DNA of 64,000 nt from Zavarzinia marina (GCF_021568905.1 NZ_JAKGSB010000001.1:558001-622000), one strand, 5' to 3'. Shown: positions 41,843 through 51,720, counted from the first letter of the stretch. Made by a program: numbers and translations. Notes: generated from the sequence alone by a model not told the origin.

Positions 41843-44800
41843 ATGCCCCACGCCGAATTCGTGCATCTGCGCGTCCACACTGCCTATTCGCTGTCCGAGG
41901 GCGCGATCCCGGTCAAGAAGCTGGTGGGGCTGGTGGCGAAGGCGCGGATGCCGGCGGTGGCGGTGACCGACAGCAACAATCTGTTTGGTGCCCTGGAATT
42001 CTCCGACACCGCCGTGAAAAGCGGCATCCAGCCGATCATGGGCGTGCAGCTTTCGATTGCCCCGCCGGGCGCGGCCGAGCGCGGCAGCGGGCGCCGGCCG
42101 GACCCCGATACGATCGTCCTTCTGGCGCAGAACGCGGAAGGCCTCGCCAATCTCCTGCGGCTGTCGTCGGCGGCCTATGTCGAGCCGGAACCGGGCCGCC
42201 CGCCGGAAGTGACGCTGGCGCGCCTCGGCGAATGCAGCACGGGCCTGATCTGCCTCACCGGCGGCGCCACGGGGCCCGTCGGCCGGCTTCTCCTGGAAGG
42301 CCAGAAGGATGCCGCCCGCGCGTTGATCCGCGATTTCGAGGGGATGTTCCCCGGCCGCCTCTACATCGAGATCCAGCGCCACGGCATGGAGGAGGAAGAG
42401 GCGACGGAGGCGGGCCTGATCGAGCTCGCCTATGACCGCGAATTGCCCCTGGTCGCCACCAACGACTGCTATTTCGCCGACGAGGCGACCTATGCCGCCC
42501 ATGACGCGCTGCTGTGCATCGCCGAGGGCTCGACCGTCGGCAATACGGAGCGCCGGCACCTGACGCCGGGCCATCGCTTCCGCTCGGCGGAGGAGATGCG
42601 CGAGCTGTTCATCGATCTGCCGGAGGCTGTGGACAACACCCTGGTGATCGCCAGGCGCTGCGCGATCCGGGCGAAGACGCGCGGCCCCCTGTTGCCGCCT
42701 TTTCCCTGTGGGGACGGCCACGACGAGGTCAGCGAATTGCGCCGCATGGCCCGCGAAGGCCTGGACATGCGCCTGGAGCGCCATGTCTTCACGCCCGAAA
42801 TGGATTCGGCAAAACGTGAGGAAATAGCCGTACCCTATTGGGAACGCTTGGAATTCGAGCTTGGAATCATCATCAAGATGAAATTCCCGGGCTATTTCCT
42901 GATCGTGTCCGACTTCATCCAATGGGCGAAGCGCCACGGCATCCCCGTGGGGCCGGGGCGCGGTTCGGGCGCGGGTTCCCTGGTCGCCTGGGCCTTGCAG
43001 ATCACCGATGTGGATCCCTTGCGCTTCGGCCTGCTGTTCGAACGCTTTCTCAATCCCGAACGCGTATCGATGCCCGACTTCGACATCGACTTCTGCCAGG
43101 ACAAGCGCGACCGCGTGATCCGCTATGTGGTCGAGAAATACGGGACGGAGAAGGTCGCCCAGATCATCACCTTCGGTAAGCTCCAGGCCCGTGCCGTGAT
43201 GCGCGACGTCGGCCGCGTCCTCGAAATGCCCCTCGGGCAGGTCGACAAGCTGGCCAAGATGGTGCCGAACAACCCTGCCAATCCAGTCACCCTCGAACAG
43301 GCGATCGAGATGGAGCCGCGGCTCCAGCAGGCGCGCGACGAGGATGAGACGGTGAAGCGCCTGATCGACATCGCGCTCAAGCTGGAAGGTCTCTATCGCC
43401 ACGCCTCGACCCATGCCGCGGGCGTCGTCATCGGCGACCGGCCGCTGGTCGATCTGGTGCCGCTCTATCGCGATCCGCGCTCCGACATGCTGGTCACCCA
43501 ATACAACATGAAGTGGGTGGAGCCGGCCGGTCTGGTCAAATTCGACTTCCTGGGCCTGAAGACCCTGACCGTGCTCGACCTCGCGGTCTCCCTGATCCGC
43601 GACCGGGGCATCGAGATCGATCTGGCGGCACTGCCCCTCGACGACAAGAAGAGTTACGAGATCCTGGCGAAGGGCGACACGGTCGGCGTGTTCCAGCTCG
43701 AATCCTCGGGCATGCGCGACGCTCTGAAGAAACTGAAGCCCGACTGTTTCGAGGACATCGTGGCCATGGTGGCGCTCTATCGCCCGGGCCCCATGGACAA
43801 CATCCCGAAATATATCGCCTGCAAGCATGGCGATGAGCAGCCGGACTATCTGCACGAGAAGCTGGAAGGCGTCCTGAAGGAGACCTACGGCGTCATCATC
43901 TATCAGGAACAGGTGATGCAGATCGCCCAGATCCTGGCCGGTTACAGCCTGGGCGAGGCGGATCTGCTGCGCCGGGCCATGGGCAAGAAGATCAAGGAGG
44001 AGATGGACAAGCAGCGCGTCCGCTTCAATTCGGGTGCCGCCGAGCGCGGCGTCGATCCCCGGAAATCCGACGAGATTTTCGATCTGGTGAACAAATTCGC
44101 CGGCTATGGCTTCAACAAGAGCCACGCCGTCGCCTATGCCCTGGTCGCCTATCACACGGCCTATCTGAAGGCGAACTATCCGGTCGAATTCATGGCGGCG
44201 ATCATGACCCTCGACATGGCGAACACGGACAAGCTGAACGTCTTCCGCCAGGAATTGTCGCGCATGAAGATCCCGCTGCTCCAGCCCGACATCAACAGGT
44301 CGGAGGCGGATTTCGCGGTGGAGCGGCTGGACGACGAGAGCTATGCCATCCGCTATGCGCTCGCCGCGATCAAGATCATCGGCCATGACGCGATCGAGAA
44401 GGTGCTGGCTGAGCGAAAACACGCCGGTCCCTTCAAGTCCATGGGCGATTTCGCCAATCGCCTGGATCCCAAATGGCTGAACCGCCGCCAGATCGAGAAT
44501 CTGGCCAAGGGCGGTGCCTTCGACAGCCTGGAGAAGAGCCGGGCGCGGGTGGTGCAGGGTGCCGAACATATCGTCCGCTTCGCCGACGTCGCGACGCGGG
44601 AGCGCGAAGCCCAACAGGAGAATCTGTTCGGTGGCGGCGGCAGCGCGTCGGGCGACGTGCTGAACCTGCCCCAGGTCGCGGCCTGGACCGCCATGGACCA
44701 GTCGGCCAATGAATTCGACGCGCTCGGCTTCTATCTCTCGGCCCATCCGATGGACGGCTACGGCCGTTCCCTCGACCGCCTAGGGGTGACGCGCCTCGGC

Positions 44801-45316
44801 CAGGTGGAACGGCGCATCGCCGGCGGCCAGACCCGCCTTCGCATCGCCGGCATCGTCCTGTCGCGCCAGGAGAAGGTGGCGAAGAGCGGCAATCGTTTCG
44901 CCTTCGTCAAGCTGACGGATCAGAGCGGCGTCGTCGAACTGACCGTCTTCTCGGAAGTCCTGGTGATGTCGCGCGAACTGCTGGAGCCGGGCAAGGCGGT
45001 GCTGGTGGAGGTCGATGGCCGGATCGACGGCGACATGGTGCGCATGACGACCCAGACCATCCAGTCTCTCGACGCCGTGGTCGCCAACAGCGCCGCCGGC
45101 ATCCGCCTCTATGTCGCCGATACCGGCGCCTTCGACGGCATGAAGGGCATCCTGGGCAAAGTGCCGAAGGGCAAGGGCCGCATTGCCGTCGTCCTCGGCT
45201 TTCCGGAAGAGGATCGGGAGCTCGAATTCGAACTGCCCGAGCGCTTCGCCGTCAGCCCGGCGGTGGTGGAACATTTCCGGAGCGTGCCCGGCGTCGAGCG
45301 GGTCGTGGAGCTATAG
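41843..45316 (+). CDS. dnaE: DNA polymerase III subunit alpha
   Basis: The replicative polymerase, 1157 residues, same length class as E. coli DnaE. The N-terminal PHP domain begins EFVHLRVHTAYSLSEGA; the HLRVH (not HLHxH) pattern is the E. coli-type form that has lost metal-dependent proofreading, so a separate DnaQ is needed. The palm has GRGSGAGSLVAW and DFDID with Asp412 and Asp414. A helix-hairpin-helix region and the OB-fold (IAGIVLSRQEKVAKSGNRFAF) follow. ATG 41843 fits the family N terminus. Confidence 0.98.
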   Translation: MPHAEFVHLRVHTAYSLSEGAIPVKKLVGLVAKARMPAVAVTDSNNLFGALEFSDTAVKSGIQPIMGVQLSIAPPGAAERGSGRRPDPDTIVLLAQNAEGLANLLRLSSAAYVEPEPGRPPEVTLARLGECSTGLICLTGGATGPVGRLLLEGQKDAARALIRDFEGMFPGRLYIEIQRHGMEEEEATEAGLIELAYDRELPLVATNDCYFADEATYAAHDALLCIAEGSTVGNTERRHLTPGHRFRSAEEMRELFIDLPEAVDNTLVIARRCAIRAKTRGPLLPPFPCGDGHDEVSELRRMAREGLDMRLERHVFTPEMDSAKREEIAVPYWERLEFELGIIIKMKFPGYFLIVSDFIQWAKRHGIPVGPGRGSGAGSLVAWALQITDVDPLRFGLLFERFLNPERVSMPDFDIDFCQDKRDRVIRYVVEKYGTEKVAQIITFGKLQARAVMRDVGRVLEMPLGQVDKLAKMVPNNPANPVTLEQAIEMEPRLQQARDEDETVKRLIDIALKLEGLYRHASTHAAGVVIGDRPLVDLVPLYRDPRSDMLVTQYNMKWVEPAGLVKFDFLGLKTLTVLDLAVSLIRDRGIEIDLAALPLDDKKSYEILAKGDTVGVFQLESSGMRDALKKLKPDCFEDIVAMVALYRPGPMDNIPKYIACKHGDEQPDYLHEKLEGVLKETYGVIIYQEQVMQIAQILAGYSLGEADLLRRAMGKKIKEEMDKQRVRFNSGAAERGVDPRKSDEIFDLVNKFAGYGFNKSHAVAYALVAYHTAYLKANYPVEFMAAIMTLDMANTDKLNVFRQELSRMKIPLLQPDINRSEADFAVERLDDESYAIRYALAAIKIIGHDAIEKVLAERKHAGPFKSMGDFANRLDPKWLNRRQIENLAKGGAFDSLEKSRARVVQGAEHIVRFADVATREREAQQENLFGGGGSASGDVLNLPQVAAWTAMDQSANEFDALGFYLSAHPMDGYGRSLDRLGVTRLGQVERRIAGGQTRLRIAGIVLSRQEKVAKSGNRFAFVKLTDQSGVVELTVFSEVLVMSRELLEPGKAVLVEVDGRIDGDMVRMTTQTIQSLDAVVANSAAGIRLYVADTGAFDGMKGILGKVPKGKGRIAVVLGFPEEDRELEFELPERFAVSPAVVEHFRSVPGVERVVEL

Positions 45317-45325
45317 GCGCGGACG

Positions 45326-45796
45326 ATGGCGCTGACTTCGACACAGATCGGCGCCATCGGCGAAAACCTGCTGGCGAGCACGGTGATGATCGCGAGCGGC
45401 GGGCGCCTGTCGCCGTTCAGGTCCGTCGCCGACGACGACGGGATCGATCTCCTCTTCTTCGACAAGGAGACGGGCGGCGCCGTCGCGATCCAATTGAAGT
45501 GCCGGAGTGGGGCAGCACAGGGCAACACGGTCTATTTCGAGGTGCGCAAGGCGACGTTCCAGGCGGTTCGCCCGGCCTATCTCGTCGCCGGGCTGCTGAA
45601 GGCGGACTTGACGGGCTTCGAGGCGACCTGGCTGTTACCCATGGCACGCTTGCCCGAGCTTGCCACCGGCAATACGCGCAAATGGGTGATGCAGCCGAGC
45701 AAGGCGGCAGACACGAGGGATCGCTTTCTGCCGTTTCGCAGCATGACCGACGAGGCGTTGGCGGCGCGCATCGCGGCGGCCTGCCATCGATCCTGA
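45326..45796 (+). CDS. Putative PD-(D/E)XK nuclease-fold protein, 156 aa
   Basis: A small soluble protein starting 9 bases after dnaE, so probably cotranscribed. The pattern GENLLA (Glu13), DDDGIDLLFFD (Asp41) and AIQLKCRS (Gln56, Lys58) follows the E...D...QxK layout of PD-(D/E)XK nucleases related to Holliday-junction resolvases and restriction-type endonucleases. The rest (PAYLVAGLL, WLLPMARLPEL) fits a strand-helix core. I do not recognise a named family, and catalytic activity is not shown. The replication-linked position makes a DNA-repair role a reasonable guess. Confidence 0.65.
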   Translation: MALTSTQIGAIGENLLASTVMIASGGRLSPFRSVADDDGIDLLFFDKETGGAVAIQLKCRSGAAQGNTVYFEVRKATFQAVRPAYLVAGLLKADLTGFEATWLLPMARLPELATGNTRKWVMQPSKAADTRDRFLPFRSMTDEALAARIAAACHRS

Positions 45797-45865
45797 CGGC
45801 GCAGCCGTCTTGCATGGGCCGATGCCTTGTGCGTTCCATTTCCGGGACATGGAAAGGACCCCGGC

Positions 45866-46489
45866 ATGGATTTCGACCATTGGATCGCCTTCGTCGCGGC
45901 CTCGACCGTTCTGCTCTTCATTCCGGGGCCGACGGTGCTCCTGGTGCTCGGCTATGCCCTTGCCCAGGGGCGGCGGGTCGCGGTGGCGACGGTTGCGGGC
46001 GTGGCTCTCGGCGATCTCGTCGCCATGTCCGCCTCTCTCGCCGGACTCGGCACCCTTGTGCTGGCCTCGGCCGAACTCTTCACCCTGCTGAAGTGGCTAG
46101 GCGCCGCCTATCTGGTCTGGCTCGGCATCAAACTGTTCCGCAGCCCATTGCCGGACGTGGAGGCGGCCGGTGAGGGCGAGGTGACGGCGCGGGGCGTCTT
46201 CGGCCATGCCGCCGTGGTGACCGCGCTCAATCCGAAGTCGATCGTCTTCTTCATCGCCTTCGTGCCCCAATTCGTCGACCCGGCGGCCGCGCTGGGGCCG
46301 CAGTTCGTGATCATGACGGCGACCTTCGTCGGCCTCGCCGCTGGCAATGCACTCGTCTACGCCCTGCTGGCCGACCAGATGCGCCACCGCTTGCTGAACC
46401 CCGCAGCCAGGCGCTGGATGCCGCGCCTCGGCGGCGGCGCCCTGATCGCCATGGGCGTCGCGACGGCGGCCTTCCGGCGTGGCGATTGA
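45866..46489 (+). CDS. LysE/RhtB-family amino-acid exporter
   Basis: A 207-residue membrane protein with six predicted helices. The N-terminal STVLLFIPGPTVLLVLGYALAQGRR and the central VTALNPKSIVFFIAFVPQFVDP match the LysE/RhtB/ArgO family signature. These export amino acids such as threonine, homoserine or lysine; the substrate here is unknown. ATG 45866 is preceded by AAAGGA. It converges on the nitrilase gene with only a 4-base gap. Confidence 0.92.
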   Translation: MDFDHWIAFVAASTVLLFIPGPTVLLVLGYALAQGRRVAVATVAGVALGDLVAMSASLAGLGTLVLASAELFTLLKWLGAAYLVWLGIKLFRSPLPDVEAAGEGEVTARGVFGHAAVVTALNPKSIVFFIAFVPQFVDPAAALGPQFVIMTATFVGLAAGNALVYALLADQMRHRLLNPAARRWMPRLGGGALIAMGVATAAFRRGD

Positions 46490-46493
46490 GCGG

Positions 46494-47552
46494 CTAGTCG
46501 CTACCGGCGCCTTCGCCGATCAGCGCCGGTTCGGCGATGGCATGGCCGGCCGCGGCGTCGACCGCCTGAACCGGCCGGGGGATGGCGGTGCCGAAGTCCG
46601 GCGGGGAGGTGACGACGCGTTCCGCCGGGTTGCGGTCGAGGAGGAGGCGCATGACGTCGGGGCGGGAATAATGCCCGACCGGATCCGCCATCGACTTGGC
46701 GAGTGCGATCGAGCCGAGGTCGATGTCGGCGTAGATCAGGCCTTCCTGGTCGTGGGGCAGGGGATCGGCCAGCGGCCGGCCGTCGGGCCCGTAGATCTGG
46801 GCATAGCCGCCGCCTTCACCCAGCATCGCGCGCTTGTCTGGCGTGTCGCACAGGATGTCGAGCATTTCGGGCGAGACGATGCCATAGGCGGCAAGGGTGT
46901 AGCATTGACCCTCGGCGGAATACATCTTGGAGGCGGCCGAATTGAACTCCGGCCCGAAGGCATGGACCATGCCGCCGTAGACGTTGAAGCTGGGCCAGGC
47001 GGCGATGTGTATCTGCTCGTGCATCGCGTACATGGCGTATTTTGTCAGGGGCTGAAGGTGCTCCCAGCAGCACAGCATGCCGACACGGCCGAGATCGGTG
47101 TCGCTGACCACCAGGTCCGAACCATCGCCGTCGCCGAAGACGGCGCGCTCCACATGGGTCGGTTTCAGCTTGCGGCGCCGGGCCAGCATGTGGCCGCGGT
47201 CGTCGATATGCCATTGCGCCATATAGAGGCTGCCGCCGTCCCGCTCGGCATGGCCCATGATCACATGGATGCGGTTGCGCCGCGCCGCTTCGCACAGGCG
47301 CCGTTCCTCGGCCCCGTCGCGGGAAAGCGCATTCTCGAAATAGCGCTGGACGAATTGCAGCCAATAGGCGGGCGCGCCCAGCCAGATATGGAATGGATAG
47401 CCGGGGATCCAGGTCTCGGGAAAGGCGATCAGGGAGGCACCGGCCGCCGCCGCGTCCTCGATCAGGGTGATCGCCTTGCGGAGGCCCGCCTCGCGGTCGA
47501 GGAAGGCGGGGGCGGCCTGAACCACCGCCACCTTGTAGGTCGTCGCGCTCAT
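46494..47552 (-). CDS. Nitrilase-family carbon-nitrogen hydrolase
   Basis: A 352-residue nitrilase. The catalytic triad is visible: Glu46 in AFPETWIPGYP, Lys130 in RRKLKPTHVER, and Cys162 in CCWEHLQPL. The length and the CWEH signature match true nitrilases that turn nitriles into carboxylic acids and ammonia rather than amidases. The C-terminal tail is Ala/Pro-rich. ATG 47552 (MSATTYKVAV) is the family start; the frame is open 43 codons further, into the control region. An AraC regulator is divergently transcribed. Confidence 0.9.
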   Translation of the reverse strand: MSATTYKVAVVQAAPAFLDREAGLRKAITLIEDAAAAGASLIAFPETWIPGYPFHIWLGAPAYWLQFVQRYFENALSRDGAEERRLCEAARRNRIHVIMGHAERDGGSLYMAQWHIDDRGHMLARRRKLKPTHVERAVFGDGDGSDLVVSDTDLGRVGMLCCWEHLQPLTKYAMYAMHEQIHIAAWPSFNVYGGMVHAFGPEFNSAASKMYSAEGQCYTLAAYGIVSPEMLDILCDTPDKRAMLGEGGGYAQIYGPDGRPLADPLPHDQEGLIYADIDLGSIALAKSMADPVGHYSRPDVMRLLLDRNPAERVVTSPPDFGTAIPRPVQAVDAAAGHAIAEPALIGEGAGSD

Positions 47553-47617
47553 CGTTCCCTCCCCATGAATTGTCCGAATGCCGTGGCGTGATACTATTGG
47601 CCTGGCGGCGATGCCGT

Positions 47618-47661
47618 CTTGACCGCATGGGACCAAACTCTTGACCGATTGGGCGGGGACC
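47618..47661 (+). promoter_or_regulatory. Tandem direct repeats between nitrilase and araC-type genes
   Basis: CTTGACCGCATGGGACC and CTTGACCGATTGGGCGG are repeated with a 22-base period (starting at 47618 and 47640), two helical turns, which fits binding of an AraC-family dimer. The second copy abuts the regulator ATG, so autoregulation is likely. Confidence 0.55.
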
Positions 47662-48624
47662 ATGGCAACGACTTTGAGCACGGAAGATGTCGTGCCGCAG
47701 GCCAGGCTGGGCTTCTGGGCCGATCTGGTCTGCGACAGCTATGTCGGGCTCGATTGCCGGGCGGCCGATCCTCGTGACTTTTCAGGTTCCATAGATCTGT
47801 TCGATCTGCATCGGGCGCGGATTTCCGAGGCCCAGGCGGATGCCCACACGCTGGTTCGCTCGCGCCGGCAGATCGCGCGCTCGGGCGCCGATGATTTCCT
47901 GCTCAGCATTCAATTGGACGGCCGCATGGTATTCGGCATGAACGGGCAGGAAGCGCCGGTGCCGCCGGGCAGCTTCGTCCTCTATGACGCCAGCCGCGAA
48001 TACAGCCTGCATTTCCCGGTGCGCACGTCGCAGGTCGTCCTGCAGGTGCCGCGCCATGAATTGGCGCGCCGGATCGGCCATGCCGAAGCCGCCTGCGGGC
48101 GGGTCATTTCTGGCGGTGGCGGCATTCATCGCGGCGTCTTCGCGTTGCTGACCGCGCTGCCGCTTGCGTGCCGCACGGCATCAGCCGAACAGATCGCTGC
48201 CTTGGAACAGCACGCCCTGGATCTCCTGGCGTGCAGCTTGCGGGCCGATCTTCCGACAGGCCGTTTCGAATTATCCGACCCGCGTTTCGCGGCCCTGATG
48301 CTGGCCAAGACCTATATCGACCGGAACCTGCGGGATCCCGCGCTGAATCGGGCCCGTATCGCCGCCGCCGTCGGGCGCAGCGTGCGTGACCTCAATCGTC
48401 TCTTCGCGGCGGAGGGGCAATCGGTCACCAGCTATGTTCGCAACCAGCGTCTGTCGCGCTGCCGGGATGATCTCGGCAATCCGGCGCTTTCCCATAAAGG
48501 CGTGTCGCAGATCGCTTTCGACTGGGGATTCGGCGACGCCGCCCATTTCGCGCGCTGCTTTCGCGCGCGCTTCGGGCAATCCGCGCTCGACTATCGCCGC
48601 GCGGCGCCGGCGCTCAGGTCCTGA
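47662..48624 (+). CDS. AraC-family transcriptional regulator
   Basis: A 320-residue regulator. The N-terminal sensor domain (about 1-190) is of the AraC-binding-like type found in regulators of aromatic and nitrile pathways (DFLLSIQLDGRMVFGMNG, PGSFVLYDASREYSLHF). The C-terminal domain carries two helix-turn-helices (ARIAAAVGRSVRDLNRLF and GVSQIAFDWGFGDAAHFARCFRARFGQSALDYR). It is divergent from the nitrilase, which is probably its target. ATG 47662 is chosen; a TTG 7 codons upstream is also open. It overlaps the end of the next gene by 11 bases, convergently. Confidence 0.9.
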   Translation: MATTLSTEDVVPQARLGFWADLVCDSYVGLDCRAADPRDFSGSIDLFDLHRARISEAQADAHTLVRSRRQIARSGADDFLLSIQLDGRMVFGMNGQEAPVPPGSFVLYDASREYSLHFPVRTSQVVLQVPRHELARRIGHAEAACGRVISGGGGIHRGVFALLTALPLACRTASAEQIAALEQHALDLLACSLRADLPTGRFELSDPRFAALMLAKTYIDRNLRDPALNRARIAAAVGRSVRDLNRLFAAEGQSVTSYVRNQRLSRCRDDLGNPALSHKGVSQIAFDWGFGDAAHFARCFRARFGQSALDYRRAAPALRS

Positions 48625-49660
48625 GCGCCTTCAACTCCCGCCACAGTCTGTCCGCCGGCCAGGGCGGGGCGCCCGCTTCGGCGGCATGGATCAATTCGAT
48701 CACGCGGGCATTGACCGGTGCCGCCCGGCCGAGTTTCCGGGCCAGGGCCAATATCTCGCCGTTGATATGGTCGACCTCGGTCTTGCGGCCGGCGGCCAGA
48801 TCCTCCGCCATCGACGAGCGGGCGTGGCGGTCGATCCGGGGCGTGCCGCCGCGCTTGCTGATCCGCTTGAACAGCCAGTCGGGCAGGGACAGGACGAAGG
48901 GCATGCGCTGGGCGGGCAGGGCGCCCAATTGGGCCGGTGCGATCCCCGCCGCCTTCAGGAGGCGCAGCCCCTCCGCCTGGCACAGCGCGAAGCAGCGGCG
49001 ATAATCGCGGATGGCGAGCTGTGCCGCCAGCGGCTTGCCCGACAATGCGTTGATCGCATTGTTCAGATTGATCAGCAGCTTGGCCCAGAGGATGGCGCGC
49101 ATGTCGCCGTGACGGTCCAGGGCGAGGCCGGCGGCCTTGAACAGGGGCGCGAGGGCGGCGGCCGTGGGGCCGTCCTCCAGGGCGATGGCGCCGCTGGTGC
49201 CCTGGTGGAAATGGCCGGGCCCGGGCGAGGCGACGTTATAGGGCACCATGCCGGCGACCACGGTGCGTCCGGGCAGAAGCGCCCGCAGCCGCTCCGGATT
49301 GGAGACGCCGTTCTGCAGGCTGACCACGGCGGCATCGGGCCTGGCGTGGGCGGCTATGTCGGCGGCGGCGCTTTCCGTCGCCTGGCTCTTCACCGCGAGC
49401 AGGACGACATCGGCCGCGGCGAGCCCTGCGGGATCGCTGGCGAGGGAGAGAGCGCCGGCCGGAATTTCGGCCCTGAAACCTTCGAGATCGGTCAGGGTCA
49501 TGCCGCCTTCGGCGAGCACCGCCATCTGGGCCGGACGGCCGACGAACGCGACATTCGCCCCGCCGTGCGCCAGGCGGCCACCGACATAGCCGCCGATCAG
49601 GCCGGCCCCGAGAACCACCAGCCGCAAACCGCCTTGCCGGGGGCCATCTTGCCTGTCCAT
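48614..49660 (-). CDS. Ketopantoate reductase (ApbA/PanE) family protein
   Basis: A 348-residue NADPH-dependent reductase. The Rossmann segment LRLVVLGAGLIGGYVGGRLA begins near residue 12, KSQAT lies near 91, and the helical C-terminal domain has ILWAKLLINLNNAINALSG with the active-site lysine and asparagine. The length is above the about 300 of E. coli PanE, and the genome position is not near pan genes, so it may act on another 2-keto acid. A GGGGAGAGTG site precedes ATG 49660. Confidence 0.85.
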   Translation of the reverse strand: MDRQDGPRQGGLRLVVLGAGLIGGYVGGRLAHGGANVAFVGRPAQMAVLAEGGMTLTDLEGFRAEIPAGALSLASDPAGLAAADVVLLAVKSQATESAAADIAAHARPDAAVVSLQNGVSNPERLRALLPGRTVVAGMVPYNVASPGPGHFHQGTSGAIALEDGPTAAALAPLFKAAGLALDRHGDMRAILWAKLLINLNNAINALSGKPLAAQLAIRDYRRCFALCQAEGLRLLKAAGIAPAQLGALPAQRMPFVLSLPDWLFKRISKRGGTPRIDRHARSSMAEDLAAGRKTEVDHINGEILALARKLGRAAPVNARVIELIHAAEAGAPPWPADRLWRELKALRT

Positions 49661-49762
49661 TTCACTCTCCCCATGTTTTCAGGCATGATGACAAAGCGCG
49701 CGCGCACTGAGTGTCGTCTTGTTTACATTTCGGTACACGGGTCGGCATTCGGCAGATGCACC

Positions 49763-49791
49763 TTGCTTTTCCCTGGTATCGGGGGTATTAG
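49763..49791 (+). promoter_or_regulatory. Sigma-70-type promoter of rpsB-tsf
   Basis: TTGCTT (49763-49768), a 17-base spacer, TATTAG (49786-49791). It leaves a leader of about 120 bases before rpsB, long enough for S2 autoregulation; a small TCCGA/TCGGA hairpin lies in it near 49858-49870. Confidence 0.6.
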
Positions 49792-49917
49792 GCGCGCCAT
49801 TCCACACGTGGGTTCGCGGCTGCGGAGAGGTTCCGCCGTCGCTCCGGTGTCCGGATTTCCGAGTTTCGGAGGTTCGGGCGACAGCCCACGGAGGCTCAAC
49901 CGGAAAAGGTACATATC

Positions 49918-50751
49918 ATGTCCGTTCCTTCGTTCTCGATGCGCCAGCTCCTCGAAGCCGGCGTCCACTTCGGCCACCAGACCCACCGCTGGAACCCGCG
50001 CATGGCGCCGTTCCTGTTCGGTGTGCGCAACAACATCCACATCATCGACCTGGGCCAGACGGTGCCGATGCTGCATCGCGCCCTGCAGGCGATCCGCGAT
50101 GTCGTCGCCGGCGGCGGCCGCGTGCTCTTCGTCGGCACCAAGCGCACCGCCCAGCAGCCGATCGCCGAAGCGGCGGCCCGTTGCGGCCAGTACTACGTCA
50201 ACCACCGTTGGCTCGGCGGCATGCTGACCAACTGGAAGACCATCTCCCAGTCGATCAAGCGCCTGAAGACCCTCGAGGAGCAGCTGTCGGGCGAGGCCCT
50301 CGGCCTCACCAAGAAGGAGCAGCTGAACCTCCAGCGCGAGCAGGAGAAGCTCGAGCGCGCGCTCGGCGGCATCAAGGAGATGGGCGGCCTTCCCGACATC
50401 ATCTTCATGATCGACACCAACAAGGAAGACATCGCCGTCCAGGAAGCCAACAAGCTGGGCATCCCGGTGGTCGCCATCGTCGATTCGAATTCCAATCCCG
50501 CCGGCATCACCTATCCGGTGCCGGGCAATGATGACGCGCTGCGCGCCATCTCCACCTATTGCGATCTGGTCGCCCGCGCGGTCCTCGACGGCATTCAGGC
50601 CGAGCTGACCGCGGCCGGCGTCGATATCGGCGAGGTCTCCGAGCTCGTCGACGTCGAGGCGGAAGAAGCCGCCCTGGAGGCTGCTGAGGCCACCGAGGCC
50701 GTCGAGGCGACCGACGTCGCCGGCGAGGAAGCTCCGGCCGCCCAGGCCTGA
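49918..50751 (+). CDS. rpsB: 30S ribosomal protein S2
   Basis: A 277-residue small-subunit protein. It begins [25 protein letters not shown], the universal S2 start, with the central [10 protein letters not shown] and [13 protein letters not shown] motifs. An acidic Ala/Glu-rich C-terminal tail of about 30 residues extends the core, as in many alphaproteobacteria. It is first in the rpsB-tsf operon, 42 bases before tsf. Confidence 0.98.
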   Translation: MSVPSFSMRQLLEAGVHFGHQTHRWNPRMAPFLFGVRNNIHIIDLGQTVPMLHRALQAIRDVVAGGGRVLFVGTKRTAQQPIAEAAARCGQYYVNHRWLGGMLTNWKTISQSIKRLKTLEEQLSGEALGLTKKEQLNLQREQEKLERALGGIKEMGGLPDIIFMIDTNKEDIAVQEANKLGIPVVAIVDSNSNPAGITYPVPGNDDALRAISTYCDLVARAVLDGIQAELTAAGVDIGEVSELVDVEAEEAALEAAEATEAVEATDVAGEEAPAAQA

Positions 50752-50793
50752 GCTTTCGTCCCCGATCGCAAGCATCTCGAAAGGTAGACCCAA

Positions 50794-51720
50794 ATGGCTG
50801 AGGTTACCGCGGCCCTGGTGAAGGATCTGCGCACCAAGACCGGTGCCGGCATGATGGACTGCAAGAAGGCGCTGGCCGAGAACGGCGGCGATATCGAGCA
50901 GGCCGTCGACTGGCTGCGCAAGAAGGGCCTCGCGGCCGCCGCCAAGAAGGCCGACCGCGTCGCCGCCGAAGGTCTCGTCGGCGTCGCCTCGGAAGGCACC
51001 AAGGCCGCCGTGGTCGAGGTGAACTCCGAGACCGACTTCGTCGCCCGCAACCCGGCGTTCCAGTCCTTCGTCGCCAATGTGGCGAAGGTGGCGACCGAAG
51101 CCGGCGAGGATATCGCCGCCATCGCGGAAGCGGCCTATCCGGGCGCCGACAAGTCGGTGAAGGACGAGCTGACCAATCTGATCGCCACCATCGGCGAGAA
51201 CATGAACCTGCGCCGGGCCGCCGTGCTCGAAGTGCCGCAGGGCGTGGTCGCGTCCTACGTCCATTCGGCCGCCGCGCCGGGCCTCGGCCGTATCGGCGTG
51301 CTCGTCGCCCTCGAATCGGCCGCCCCGGCCGAAACGCTGGAGACGCTGGGCAAGCAGATCGCCATGCATATCGCGGCGACCAACCCGGCCTCGCTCGACG
51401 TTTCGTCGCTCGACCAGTCGCTGATCGCGCGCGAGCGCGACGTGCTGACCGAGCAGGCCCGCGCCTCGGGCAAGCCCGACAACATCATCGAGAAGATGAT
51501 CGAAGGCCGCATTCGCAAGTTCTACGAGGAAGTCGTGCTCCTGGAGCAGGTCTTCATCATCGACGGCGAAACCAAGGTCGGCAAGGCGGTGGAAGCCGCC
51601 GCCAAGGACGCCGGCAGCCCGATCAAGGTCACCGGCTTCGTCCGCTTCGGCCTCGGCGACGGCATCGAGAAGGAACAGAGCGACTTCGCCGCCGAAGTCG
51701 CCGCCCAGGCCGGTCGCTGA
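50794..51720 (+). CDS. tsf: Elongation factor Ts
   Basis: A 308-residue guanine nucleotide exchange factor for EF-Tu. [19 protein letters not shown] near the N terminus and [15 protein letters not shown] near residue 75 contain the TDFV contact that disrupts the EF-Tu magnesium site. It is cotranscribed with rpsB; a terminator follows. Confidence 0.98.
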   Translation: MAEVTAALVKDLRTKTGAGMMDCKKALAENGGDIEQAVDWLRKKGLAAAAKKADRVAAEGLVGVASEGTKAAVVEVNSETDFVARNPAFQSFVANVAKVATEAGEDIAAIAEAAYPGADKSVKDELTNLIATIGENMNLRRAAVLEVPQGVVASYVHSAAAPGLGRIGVLVALESAAPAETLETLGKQIAMHIAATNPASLDVSSLDQSLIARERDVLTEQARASGKPDNIIEKMIEGRIRKFYEEVVLLEQVFIIDGETKVGKAVEAAAKDAGSPIKVTGFVRFGLGDGIEKEQSDFAAEVAAQAGR

